A stretch of DNA of 32,660 bases from Parcubacteria group bacterium GW2011_GWF2_45_11. Lineage in GTDB: Bacteria > Patescibacteriota > Patescibacteriia > UBA1558 > UBA10009. This document shows positions 1-9,574 of this stretch, piece after piece. The notes below the pieces were generated by a model, which worked only from the letters and a program-made list of their open reading frames with translations, had not been told where the DNA came from and ran no database searches. Within the stretch, counting starts at the first letter, position 1; every line of letters starts with the position of its first letter. The position numbers and the translations under genes are program-made. Where the stretch lies: NCBI GenBank assembly GCA_001001205.1, contig LCKE01000014.1, positions 1-32,660 of the forward strand. Reading direction: 5' to 3'.

Positions 1-128
1 GGGGAAACTATATTCCGACCCGGAGGGATTGTTCTGGCGGGTGCGCGGTTGATAAACATTAAAAAACCGTAACATAAAACCGCCGCAAACGCAATAATAA
101 TCAAAATTTTTCTGCATAGGGCTGGCAT
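1..128 (-). CDS. Partial CDS running off the window edge; N-terminus of a membrane-anchored protein (MPALCRKILIIIAFAAVLCYGFLMFINRAPARTIPPGRNIVS...)
   Basis: Open frame on the minus strand from ATG at 128-126, with a hydrophobic N-terminal segment; TATAAT on the minus strand (135-140) lies 6 nt upstream of the ATG. Confidence 0.55.
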   Translation of the reverse strand, partial: MPALCRKILIIIAFAAVLCYGFLMFINRAPARTIPPGRNIVS

Positions 129-221
129 CAATACATTATAGCCGTTTTAAAACAATAATCCAAAAAATTGACTTAATATTGACTTCACAATTAGGATAAA
201 TTAGTGTTAAAATATAAATCT

Positions 222-1199
222 ATGAAGACAACCCTAACTTTAAATCAGCACATCTATTTAGACCAAAAAAACCACCCGCAGGGCACCGGCGTCTTTTCGG
301 AAATTCTTTCGGAAATCGCCTTAGTCGGCAAGATTATCAGCCGCGAAGTCAATAAGGCCGGCATCGCCGAAATTTACGGCTTAACCGGGGACGTCAACAC
401 CTCGGGGGACGAGGTCCAAAAACTGGACCAATTCGCCCAAAACACCTTTGTCAACATTTTGGGCTATTCCGGCAATCTTTGCGCCATGGCCTCGGAAGAG
501 GAAGAAGGCCTAATTCCCATTTCCGCAGGCAAAGACCTGGGCAAGTATGTTTTGATTTTTGACCCCCTAGACGGCTCTTCCAACATCGACGCCAACGTCA
601 GCATCGGCAGTATTTTTTCTCTGTATAAACGGGTGACTGAGGCTGGCCCCGGCACTTTGGCGGACTTGCTCCAGCCGGGCTACAAACAGGCGGCCGCCGG
701 CTACATTGTTTACGGCGCCAGCACCATGTTCGTTTATACCGCCGGCCTTGGCGTTTATGGCTTTACCCTGGATCCCTCCATCGGCGAATTCGTTCTGACC
801 CATAAAAATATTAAACTGCCGGCGGTCAATAAAAACTACAGCGTCAACGAACGCGATTATTACAGCTGGCCCGAGGGCGTTAAAACTTACATTGAAGATT
901 TAAAAAAAGAAGGCAAAGTCGCCGCCAGGTATATCGGCTCGCTGGTGGCGGACATTCATCGCACCCTGCTTTATGGAGGAATTTTCATGTACCCCGCCAC
1001 TAATAAAAAACCCGAAGGCAAACTCCGCCTGCTCTATGAAGGTAATGCCATGGCTATGCTAATGACTCAAGCCGGCGGCGCCGCTTCCAACGGCCAAAAA
1101 AATATTTTGGAAATTGAGCCCACCGAACTCCATCAGCGCACTCCCCTGTATATCGGCAATCAAAATGAGGTGAAAAAAATTAAGCAACTTTTACAATGA
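222..1199 (+). CDS. fbp: Fructose-1,6-bisphosphatase class I
   Basis: Translated motifs TGDVNTSGDEVQKLD, FDPLDGSSNIDANVSIGSIFS and GGIFMYPAT...GKLRLLYEGNAMAML are typical of class I FBPase. Start chosen at MKTTLTLNQ rather than the longer ORF. Confidence 0.93.
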   Translation: MKTTLTLNQHIYLDQKNHPQGTGVFSEILSEIALVGKIISREVNKAGIAEIYGLTGDVNTSGDEVQKLDQFAQNTFVNILGYSGNLCAMASEEEEGLIPISAGKDLGKYVLIFDPLDGSSNIDANVSIGSIFSLYKRVTEAGPGTLADLLQPGYKQAAAGYIVYGASTMFVYTAGLGVYGFTLDPSIGEFVLTHKNIKLPAVNKNYSVNERDYYSWPEGVKTYIEDLKKEGKVAARYIGSLVADIHRTLLYGGIFMYPATNKKPEGKLRLLYEGNAMAMLMTQAGGAASNGQKNILEIEPTELHQRTPLYIGNQNEVKKIKQLLQ

Positions 1200-1258
1200 C
1201 CATCTGCTAGTTCTTTTGTCTGCCAATTATTACTTACCAATCATTAACCATCAACCTT

Positions 1259-2206
1259 ATGGCCTTTCAAAAATTATCCCCGCGCGACGTATTAGTACCG
1301 GCTGACGTGCCTAAAGACAAACATAAAGAATACGTCAATAACTTTTTAGTGCTGACGAAAAATACCGGCCGCATCATGCTCTTCGCCGGCGACCAGAAAA
1401 TTGAACACTTAAACGATGACTTCTACGACAACGGGGGAAAAATATCCGCGGAAGACGCCAGCCCGGAGCATCTTTTTAAAATCGCCGACCGGTCCCCTGT
1501 CAGCTGTCTGGCGGTGCAAGCCGGCTATGCGGCCCGTTACGCGCCCAGCTACCCTAACGTCCCCCTGTTAATCAAACTCAATTCCAAAAGCCATCTCCTT
1601 AAAACAGAACAACGGGACCCGTTAAGCCAGCGCCTTTTATCCGTGGCCGAGGTCATCAGTCTTAAAAATAACGGCCTGAATATTCTAGCCGTCGGCTATA
1701 CCATTTATTTGGGCAGCGAATTCGAAAGCCAGATGCTCAGCGAAGCCAGCCAGATTATTTTTAACGCCCACCAATACGGCCTGCTGACGGTTTTATGGAT
1801 TTACCCCAGAGGCAAAGCCGTCGCTGACGAAAAAGACGCCCACCTGATCGCCGGCGCCTGCGGCGTAGCCTGCGCCCTGGGTTCAGATTTTGTTAAGGTT
1901 AATTACCCCAAAAAAGAAGGCGCCAAATCCGAAGATATCTTTAAGGAGGCCACACTGGCGGCCGGCCGTACCGGCGTTATTTGCGCCGGCGGCAGTTCCA
2001 CAGAACCTAAAGAATTTTTAGACAGATTAAGCAAGCAAATAACCGTCGCCGGAGCCGCGGGCAACGCTACTGGCCGAAACATCCACCAAAAACCCTTAAC
2101 AGAAGCGATTAATTTCTGCAAAGCCATCGCGTCGGTGACCTTTGCCGATACCGATGTGGAAACAGCCTATCAAATATACTCAGGCGACCGGGATTTTAAC
2201 ATTTAG
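1259..2206 (+). CDS. Class I fructose-bisphosphate aldolase (DhnA/archaeal-type family)
   Basis: Translation MAFQKLSPRDVLVPADVP...MLFAGDQKIEHLND...DFVKVNYPKK...GVICAGGSS resembles the DhnA-type aldolase TIM barrel; adjacent to fbp. Confidence 0.8.
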   Translation: MAFQKLSPRDVLVPADVPKDKHKEYVNNFLVLTKNTGRIMLFAGDQKIEHLNDDFYDNGGKISAEDASPEHLFKIADRSPVSCLAVQAGYAARYAPSYPNVPLLIKLNSKSHLLKTEQRDPLSQRLLSVAEVISLKNNGLNILAVGYTIYLGSEFESQMLSEASQIIFNAHQYGLLTVLWIYPRGKAVADEKDAHLIAGACGVACALGSDFVKVNYPKKEGAKSEDIFKEATLAAGRTGVICAGGSSTEPKEFLDRLSKQITVAGAAGNATGRNIHQKPLTEAINFCKAIASVTFADTDVETAYQIYSGDRDFNI

Positions 2207-2260
2207 CCGGAAAACCTACGAAGACACAAGCCCCCGCCGCCGACCAAAACGGCGGGGTGC

Positions 2261-2289
2261 TTGACAAAATTTTTGTAATCCTATATCAT
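2261..2289 (+). promoter_or_regulatory. Sigma70-type promoter for the 16S transcript (TTGACA-17-TATCAT)
   Basis: TTGACA at 2261-2266, 17-nt spacer, TATCAT at 2284-2289, about 460 nt upstream of 16S. Confidence 0.65.
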
Positions 2290-2580
2290 GCTGACGAGGT
2301 TCTAAAACAAATGGCTTAATAATTAATAAGCAAAAACTTCTCTCAATCAAGCTAAAATTTAAGCGCTCACCTTTGAAATCAAAGATTTAGGAGAAAATTG
2401 GAGAAAAAACAGAGGAAATTAACAGTTTAAGGCTTCAAGAAATCCTGACGGCAAATATCGCCGGGATAAACTTAAAGCAAACAACGATTGAAATCCGCTG
2501 TTTTTTCTTCTAAAAAATTTAGAGGATAACGACGGCACTTTTTTAAGAAAGCATCAAAAAAATGCCGGATAAATCAAGAT

Positions 2581-2609
2581 CTTTGACAGTTAAAAAGTGA
2601 TAGAATTAA
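2581..2609 (+). other. 5' arm of a long-range pre-16S processing stem
   Basis: ctttgacagttaaaaagtgatagaattaa is complementary to ttgattctatcactttctagctgttaaag at 4676-4704: about 29 bp with one A/C mismatch and three G.U pairs. Confidence 0.85.
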
Positions 2610-2744
2610 ATAAGTTAATTCCTTATACATCCATACAAGGTAGACTAATTAAGGCTGTCTATCTGTTTCTTCGATCTCAATGAAGAATAAAGCAATCCTC
2701 AAGTCTTTGCTAGGCAAAACTTTGGATTACAAAAATGCCTTATC

Positions 2745-4583
<1,839 letters not shown>

Positions 4584-4675
4584 CTAGGGAGATATCACTC
4601 TATCACCTGTGCTTTAAGCGCTGGTGATAAAGAGGTCGGCTCTTCTGAAATCATCAGAGGAGAGGAACAAAACTA

Positions 4676-4704
4676 TTGATTCTATCACTTTCTAGCTGTT
4701 AAAG
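4676..4704 (+). other. 3' arm of the pre-16S processing stem
   Basis: Complementary to 2581-2609; lies between the 16S 3' end and the terminator. Confidence 0.85.
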
Positions 4705-4706
4705 GC

Positions 4707-4736
4707 GGCTCGGGTTGTTTGCCCGAGCCGTTTTTG
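4707..4736 (+). terminator. Intrinsic terminator of the 16S transcript
   Basis: cggctcggg-ttgttt-gcccgagccg followed by ttttt. Confidence 0.9.
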
Positions 4737-4931
4737 GTAAAATTAAACTTATTGAAAATAAACAATTAAATAAATAATAAAACATTGCCTAAGTCAGGCT
4801 TAGCTTGACGAGAGTTTCGCTAACTGACCTTTAAGCAAAGCTAACGGAAAAGAAGCGAAGAGGAGGAATGTCACGTAAGCTGTAGCGACTAAATTAATTT
4901 AGGCGCGGAAGCTGAAGTGCAATTCCGACGA

Positions 4932-5070
4932 GCCGAGGTAGCTCAGTGGTACCTGCCTGCCGGCAGGCAGGGAGCGAAGGACCCCACACAAAGCCTCGTT
5001 TCACTCGGCTTATGTGGGGCGGGCTGAAAATCCATTCCATTCAACAAAACCTCTCTCGGGTACTAACATA
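4932..5070 (+). pseudogene. tRNA-Phe pseudogene interrupted by two palindromic inserts
   Basis: gccgaggtagctcagtggta + [cctgcctgccggcaggcagg] + gagcgaaggac + [cccacacaaagcctcgtttcactcggcttatgtggggcgggc] + tgaaaatcc. The flanking pieces match tRNA-Phe at 5073; the T-arm side is degenerate. Confidence 0.8.
4952..4971. repeat. Perfect 20-bp palindrome CCTGCCTGCCGGCAGGCAGG inserted in the tRNA-Phe pseudogene
   Basis: Self-complementary by inspection; splits the D-loop of the pseudogene relative to the intact tRNA-Phe. Confidence 0.9.
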
Positions 5071-5072
5071 GC

Positions 5073-5147
5073 GCCGAGGTAGCTCAGTGGTAGAGCGAAG
5101 GACTGAAAATCCTTGCGTCGGCAGTTCAATTCTGCCCCTCGGCACCA
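5073..5147 (+). tRNA. tRNA-Phe (GAA), CCA encoded
   Basis: Cloverleaf with gccgagg/cctcggc acceptor, anticodon loop ctgaaaa, T-loop gttcaat, 3' acca. Confidence 0.95.
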
Positions 5148-5262
5148 CCCTGAAGTATTTGCTTCGCAAAAACTTCAGGGCTAACGTATAAAATAATATA
5201 ATTTAACCCTAAAGTGAACGACCATTAGCGAGGACACGGAGATCAAAAACAAATTATGACGT

Positions 5263-5339
5263 GGGCGATTAGCTCAGTTGGTTAGAGCGCGTCACTGATA
5301 ATGACGAGGTCGATGGTTCAACTCCATCATCGCCCACCA
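5263..5339 (+). tRNA. tRNA-Ile (GAU), CCA encoded
   Basis: gggcgat/atcgccc acceptor, anticodon loop ctgataa, T-loop gttcaac, 3' acca. Confidence 0.95.
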
Positions 5340-5486
5340 CCCTGAAGTAGAATAAATGCACTTCGGGGTGCTACAAAGTACACGAACGATTTTGAGTTTT
5401 ACTTTGTAGCTTAGACATCAATCCGAATTAACTTCGAATTAACTTCGGTTTTTTTGTTTGACAAAAAGGAGTATAATATATTCATT

Positions 5487-6452
5487 ATGCTAACTTACAT
5501 ACTCTTTATTATCGGATTTATCGCCTTAATCAAAGGCGCTGATCTTTTAGTCAATGGCGCTTCGGCGATTGCCAAAAAATTAAAAGTATCCGATCTGGTA
5601 ATCGGTCTGACCGTGGTTGCTTTCGGCACGTCCATGCCGGAATTATTCGTTAATATTTTTGCCAGTTTATCCGGCAATTCGGCTATCGCCATCGGCAATA
5701 TTTTGGGCAGTAATATCGCTAATATTCTGTTGATTTTAGGAGTCTCCGCTATTATTTTTCCGCTTAAAGTCACCAAAGGCACGGTCTGGAAAGAAATCCC
5801 CATGAGCCTGCTGGCGGCCTTATTGATGGGCGTTATGGCCAATGATTACCTGATTGACCAAATCAATAACAATGCGCTGACCCGTACCGACGGTTTGGCC
5901 TTGATCGCCTTTTTTATAATTTTTTTATATTACACCTTCGGTATCGCCAAAAACGAAACCAATACCGATTCAGTGTCAGTTAATAAAAACTACGGCCTCT
6001 TTAAATCCGTCTGGCTGATCTTACTTGGCTTGGCCGGTTTAGTCATAGGCGGCCAATGGATTGTTAATGGGGCCATCGCCATTGCCGGACTCTTAGGCGT
6101 CAGCCAGTCATTGATCGGTCTGACCATTGTCGCCGTCGGCACTTCCCTGCCCGAACTGGCCACCTCCGCCATGGCCGCTTATAGAAAAAATGCCGACATT
6201 GCTGTGGGCAATATCGTCGGCTCCAATATTTTTAACATTTTCTGGATCCTGGGCTTAAGCTCAATCATTAAACCTCTGCCCTTTCAACCGACCAATAACC
6301 TTGACATTGGCATGACGATTTTTAGCACTTTCTTATTATTCCTCTGGATGTTTGTCGGCAAAAAAAGAATTTTACAGCGCTGGCAGGGCCTTTCTTTTAT
6401 CTCGCTCTATACCGGTTACATTATTTTCCTGATTCTCCAGGATAAACTTTGA
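5487..6452 (+). CDS. Calcium/sodium antiporter (CaCA family, YrbG-like)
   Basis: Duplicated GxSxPELxxxxxA...GNxxGSNIxNI motifs (GTSMPELFVNIFAS..AIGNILGSNIANI; GTSLPELATSAMA..AVGNIVGSNIFNI). Confidence 0.9.
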   Translation: MLTYILFIIGFIALIKGADLLVNGASAIAKKLKVSDLVIGLTVVAFGTSMPELFVNIFASLSGNSAIAIGNILGSNIANILLILGVSAIIFPLKVTKGTVWKEIPMSLLAALLMGVMANDYLIDQINNNALTRTDGLALIAFFIIFLYYTFGIAKNETNTDSVSVNKNYGLFKSVWLILLGLAGLVIGGQWIVNGAIAIAGLLGVSQSLIGLTIVAVGTSLPELATSAMAAYRKNADIAVGNIVGSNIFNIFWILGLSSIIKPLPFQPTNNLDIGMTIFSTFLLFLWMFVGKKRILQRWQGLSFISLYTGYIIFLILQDKL

Positions 6453-6575
6453 TCATGGCATAAAAGCTTGATTTATTCATAAATAAATGGTATCGTAAGA
6501 TACGATTTATTTTATTTATAGGGCGTAGCGCCCGCCTTGGTCGTGAGGACCACAACGGATAAACAGTTGGTATTT

Positions 6576-6652
6576 CGGGGTATAGCGCAGTTGGCTAGCG
6601 CGTCTGGTTTGGGACCAGAAGGTCGTCGGTTCAAATCCGACTACCCCGACCA
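6576..6652 (+). tRNA. tRNA-Pro (UGG), CCA encoded
   Basis: cggggta/taccccg acceptor, anticodon loop tttggga, T-loop gttcaaa, 3' acca. Confidence 0.95.
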
Positions 6653-6725
6653 ACCTGCCCCCACTGACTCCCGCTGACTGAACTCAGGTTCGCTCGGGAC
6701 GACCAATTCTTAAAATAATTTATTT

Positions 6726-6849
6726 TGGCGGGCTTGCCCGCCTTAGACAGACATTTGTGAATTATGGCGGGCTTGCCCGCCTTAGACAGACATTTGTGAA
6801 TTATGGCGGGCTTGCCCGCCTTAGACAGACATTTGTGAATTATGGCGGG
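6726..6849 (+). repeat. Tandem repeat: three 39-bp units plus a partial 4th that overlaps the 5' end of tRNA-Gly
   Basis: Unit tggcgggcttgcccgccttagacagacatttgtgaatta at 6726, 6765 and 6804; partial tggcggg at 6843-6849. Core palindrome GGCGGG-CTTG-CCCGCC. Confidence 0.95.
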
Positions 6850-6918
6850 TATCGTATAACGGTATTATTACAGCTTTCCAAGCTGAAGACGGGGGTTCGA
6901 CTCCCCCTACCCGCTCCA
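6845..6918 (+). tRNA. tRNA-Gly (UCC), CCA encoded
   Basis: gcgggta/tacccgc acceptor, anticodon loop tttccaa, T-loop gttcgac, 3' tcca. Confidence 0.93.
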
Positions 6919-7032
6919 TAGAGCTCAGCTCGACCATTAAGCTAAGCTCGATCATCCAAAAACCAGTCTTCAAAAGGTCTGTTTTTTGTTATAATATAGA
7001 TACGCGATTTGCGATACACGATACGCGATTAT

Positions 7033-7350
7033 ATGAACTTCTACCAAAAGGTCTATCAACTGACCAAAAAGATCCCCCAAGGCAAAGTGGCTACTTACGG
7101 CCAAATTGCGGCCATAATTTCCACGCCGCGGGCCGCCAGAGTCGTCGGCTACGCTTTGGCCGCCTTGCCCCAGGATATTCCCTGGCAAAGGGTCATTAAC
7201 TCCCAGGGCATGATTTCCATTGAAAATTTAAATTGCCCTAAAAAATTACAGGCGGACTTACTTAGGCTTGAAGGGGTTGAAATCATCAGCCGCGACGGCA
7301 ATTATTTTGTTGACTTAAAAAAATATCTTTGGCAACCACATAAACCATGA
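7033..7350 (+). CDS. MGMT-family protein, alkyltransferase-like (ATL) type lacking the catalytic Cys
   Basis: QGKVATYGQIAAI...ARVVGYAL..LPQDIPWQRVINSQGMIS: the PCHRV active-site motif reads PWQRV. Confidence 0.85.
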   Translation: MNFYQKVYQLTKKIPQGKVATYGQIAAIISTPRAARVVGYALAALPQDIPWQRVINSQGMISIENLNCPKKLQADLLRLEGVEIISRDGNYFVDLKKYLWQPHKP

Positions 7351-7913
7351 ACACGTTTTTCATCGCGGTCCAGATTTTCTACCTGCTGCTTGCTTTGATT
7401 CTGATAATTTATCTGTTAAATACCGTCTTGTCTTTCCGAAAACTTGTGCCTTACGTGCCCACGCCCTATAAAATCATTAAAAAAATGATCAGGCTCGCGG
7501 ACATTAAGCCAGCCGATAAAATCATTGATCTAGGCTCCGGCAGCGGCCGGATCATCCTGGAAATCGCGAAAAAATTTCCCAATCAAATCACGGGGATAGA
7601 TAATTCCCCGATTTTGATATTTATTACCCGGTGGCGCTTTTGGCTGCATAAAATCTTCGGCCGCTTAAAAACAAAAAACTATCAAATCATCAAAACTGAT
7701 TTCTTAAATTATGATTTAAGCCAAGAGACCCTAATCTTTTGCTTTTTAACCAACCAAGCCATGGAAAAACTGGCCGCTAATTTTGAAAAACTGCCCGGCG
7801 GAGCCAAAATAATTTCTTATCATTTTCATTTCAACTCTGATGAATTCCAGCAACAACGAATTGATATTAAAGGTCGGGCAAAAATTTACATCTATGTAAA
7901 ACTAGCCAGCTAA
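7347..7913 (+). CDS. Class I SAM-dependent methyltransferase with an N-terminal TM segment
   Basis: Motif I IIDLGSGSGRIILEIAKK; hydrophobic N-terminus; overlaps the upstream CDS by 4 nt. Confidence 0.75.
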   Translation: MNTFFIAVQIFYLLLALILIIYLLNTVLSFRKLVPYVPTPYKIIKKMIRLADIKPADKIIDLGSGSGRIILEIAKKFPNQITGIDNSPILIFITRWRFWLHKIFGRLKTKNYQIIKTDFLNYDLSQETLIFCFLTNQAMEKLAANFEKLPGGAKIISYHFHFNSDEFQQQRIDIKGRAKIYIYVKLAS

Positions 7914-7951
7914 AACGACCAGCTTACTTCTCCTTTAGAAAAGCTGGCTTG

Positions 7952-7990
7952 CCATATTTTATGGCCATATTTTATGGCCATATTTTATGG
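7952..7990 (+). repeat. Tandem 3 x 13 nt (ccatattttatgg), each unit a near-palindrome
   Basis: Direct reading; abuts TTGACA at 7992. Confidence 0.95.
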
Positions 7991-7991
7991 C

Positions 7992-8020
7992 TTGACAAAA
8001 ATCAATAAATTTGCTAGCAT
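7992..8020 (+). promoter_or_regulatory. Promoter TTGACA-17-TAGCAT upstream of the 3D-domain gene
   Basis: TTGACA 7992-7997, 17-nt spacer, TAGCAT 8015-8020. Confidence 0.65.
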
Positions 8021-8066
8021 AAAAGCGTAATCCATGCTTTAGGCATAGGGTTTTTTTGTTACTAGA

Positions 8067-8597
8067 ATGCTTAAAAATTATCACAAATTGCTCAGTAAAC
8101 TGAATAAAAATCTCAATAGATTTGGGCCTTTTTTTATGCTGATTTTTATGCTGAATTTATCGTTCCCCCACGTTGCCGTCGGGCAAACCGTTGCATTTGG
8201 CGCCCAGCTACCTATTGATGCCGGCAAAATTGAAATTCTCAAAAAAATGCCACAAACGCCTGGTTTCCCGGAGGTCAATATTAAAGAGCCGAGATGGACG
8301 GTCAATATCTGGGTAACGGCCTACAACAGCCACCCCGCGCAGACCGACGCCACTCCCTGTATTACCGCTTCCGGCTTGAATGTCTGCGAAAGAAATACCG
8401 AAGACATTCTGGCCACTAATTTCAGATATTTACCCTTTGGCACTAAAGTCAGACTGCCACAAATTTCCGGCAACAAAATTTACACCATTGAAGACCGCAT
8501 GAATACAAGATACGGGCAAACCGTTGATATTTGGATGAAAGATTATGATCAGGCCCGGCAGTTTGGCCGCCAATATACCATTATGGAAATTCTATAA
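8067..8597 (+). CDS. Exported 3D (Asp-Asp-Asp)-domain protein
   Basis: Hydrophobic N-terminal segment; WVTAYNS...TPCITASG...ATNFRYLPFGTKVRLP...YTIEDRMNTRYGQTVDIWM matches the 3D-domain pattern. Confidence 0.8.
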   Translation: MLKNYHKLLSKLNKNLNRFGPFFMLIFMLNLSFPHVAVGQTVAFGAQLPIDAGKIEILKKMPQTPGFPEVNIKEPRWTVNIWVTAYNSHPAQTDATPCITASGLNVCERNTEDILATNFRYLPFGTKVRLPQISGNKIYTIEDRMNTRYGQTVDIWMKDYDQARQFGRQYTIMEIL

Positions 8598-8605
8598 CTT
8601 AGACC

Positions 8606-8640
8606 AAAAACAGCCGTGGCTTAAAAACGGCTGTTTTTTA
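8606..8640 (+). terminator. Intrinsic terminator
   Basis: aaacagccg-tggcttaaaaa-cggctgttttttta-type hairpin. Confidence 0.85.
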
Positions 8641-8705
8641 TTTATAAAAAGCAAGTGGTAATCGCCGCCGGTAGCACAACGCGGCTAAATTTAAATATAC
8701 TTTTC

Positions 8706-8780
8706 TGGAGGCCAGGATGGGAATCGAACCCACGAATAAGGGTTTTGCAGACCCTCGCCTTACCACTTGGCTACCTGGCC
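8706..8780 (-). tRNA. tRNA-Cys (GCA), CCA encoded
   Basis: Minus strand ggccaggtagccaagtggtaaggcgagggtctgcaaaaccc...gggttcgattcccatcctggcctcca; anticodon loop ctgcaaa. Confidence 0.95.
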
Positions 8781-9057
8781 AAAAATTAACCTGACTTTTA
8801 TCTGATTGCTTTTTATTAAAATAAACGGCTCCCCGCCTCGCCGCTTACCTGTTGCTGGAACAGACATGGGTTCAGCCATAGGCAGGCTATAACTTGGGGA
8901 AACTCCATTGAATATAACAAAATGGCCCTTAAAAATCAACCGGCTTCATGGCTAAAACGTAAGAAACGGGTAAAACTTTATATTTTATCTTTTTAATATG
9001 CAAAAACTACCCGCTTTTTTCCTTGAATAAAAAAGTGGTGCGGGGTAAAATGGTCTC

Positions 9058-9552
9058 ATGAAACAAGCCTTACTGGTAGTTGACGTGCAAAACTACTTCA
9101 TCAATAAAAACACCCAGCATGTGCCGGGCAACATCAAAAAGCTGATTGAAGAAAACCGCTGGCCGGTTATTGTCTTTAGCCGGTTTATCAACTCGCCCGA
9201 CAGCCAGTTTGTCAAACAACTTGAATTCAGCGGCTGTATGCGGCCGCCCTATTCGGAAATCGTGGACGACCTAAAGCCCTGGGTTAAAAAGGACAATATT
9301 TTCAGCAAATGTTCTTTTTCGGTTTTTACCAACCCCGACTTTAAAAGGTACTTAAAGGAAAACAAAATAGACGAGCTGGTCATCTGCGGACTGGATACCG
9401 ATTATTGCGTGCTGGCTGATGCTTTTAACGCCTTTGACCAGGGTTATAAAGTTTCCGTGGTCGCTGATTGCTCGGGTAGCTTTATTTCTGGCAATACAGG
9501 ACACTTAGCCGCTTTGGATATAATTAGAAAAAGTTTAGGAAAGATAATCTAA
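9058..9552 (+). CDS. Isochorismatase-family (cysteine hydrolase) protein
   Basis: ALLVVDVQNYF..., ICGLDTDYCVLADAFNAFDQGYKVSVVADCSGS. Confidence 0.88.
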   Translation: MKQALLVVDVQNYFINKNTQHVPGNIKKLIEENRWPVIVFSRFINSPDSQFVKQLEFSGCMRPPYSEIVDDLKPWVKKDNIFSKCSFSVFTNPDFKRYLKENKIDELVICGLDTDYCVLADAFNAFDQGYKVSVVADCSGSFISGNTGHLAALDIIRKSLGKII

Positions 9553-9574
9553 AAATAGCATAATTTATAGCATT

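Noticed and set aside
4740-4930. Candidate unannotated small RNA between the 16S terminator and the tRNA-Phe pseudogene
   Set aside because: Only a small CTAAG/CTTAG hairpin and no match I recognise to tmRNA, RNase P, SRP or 5S signatures.
6726-6849. Possible CRISPR array
   Set aside because: The repeats are contiguous 39-bp tandem copies with no variable spacers and no cas genes in the window.
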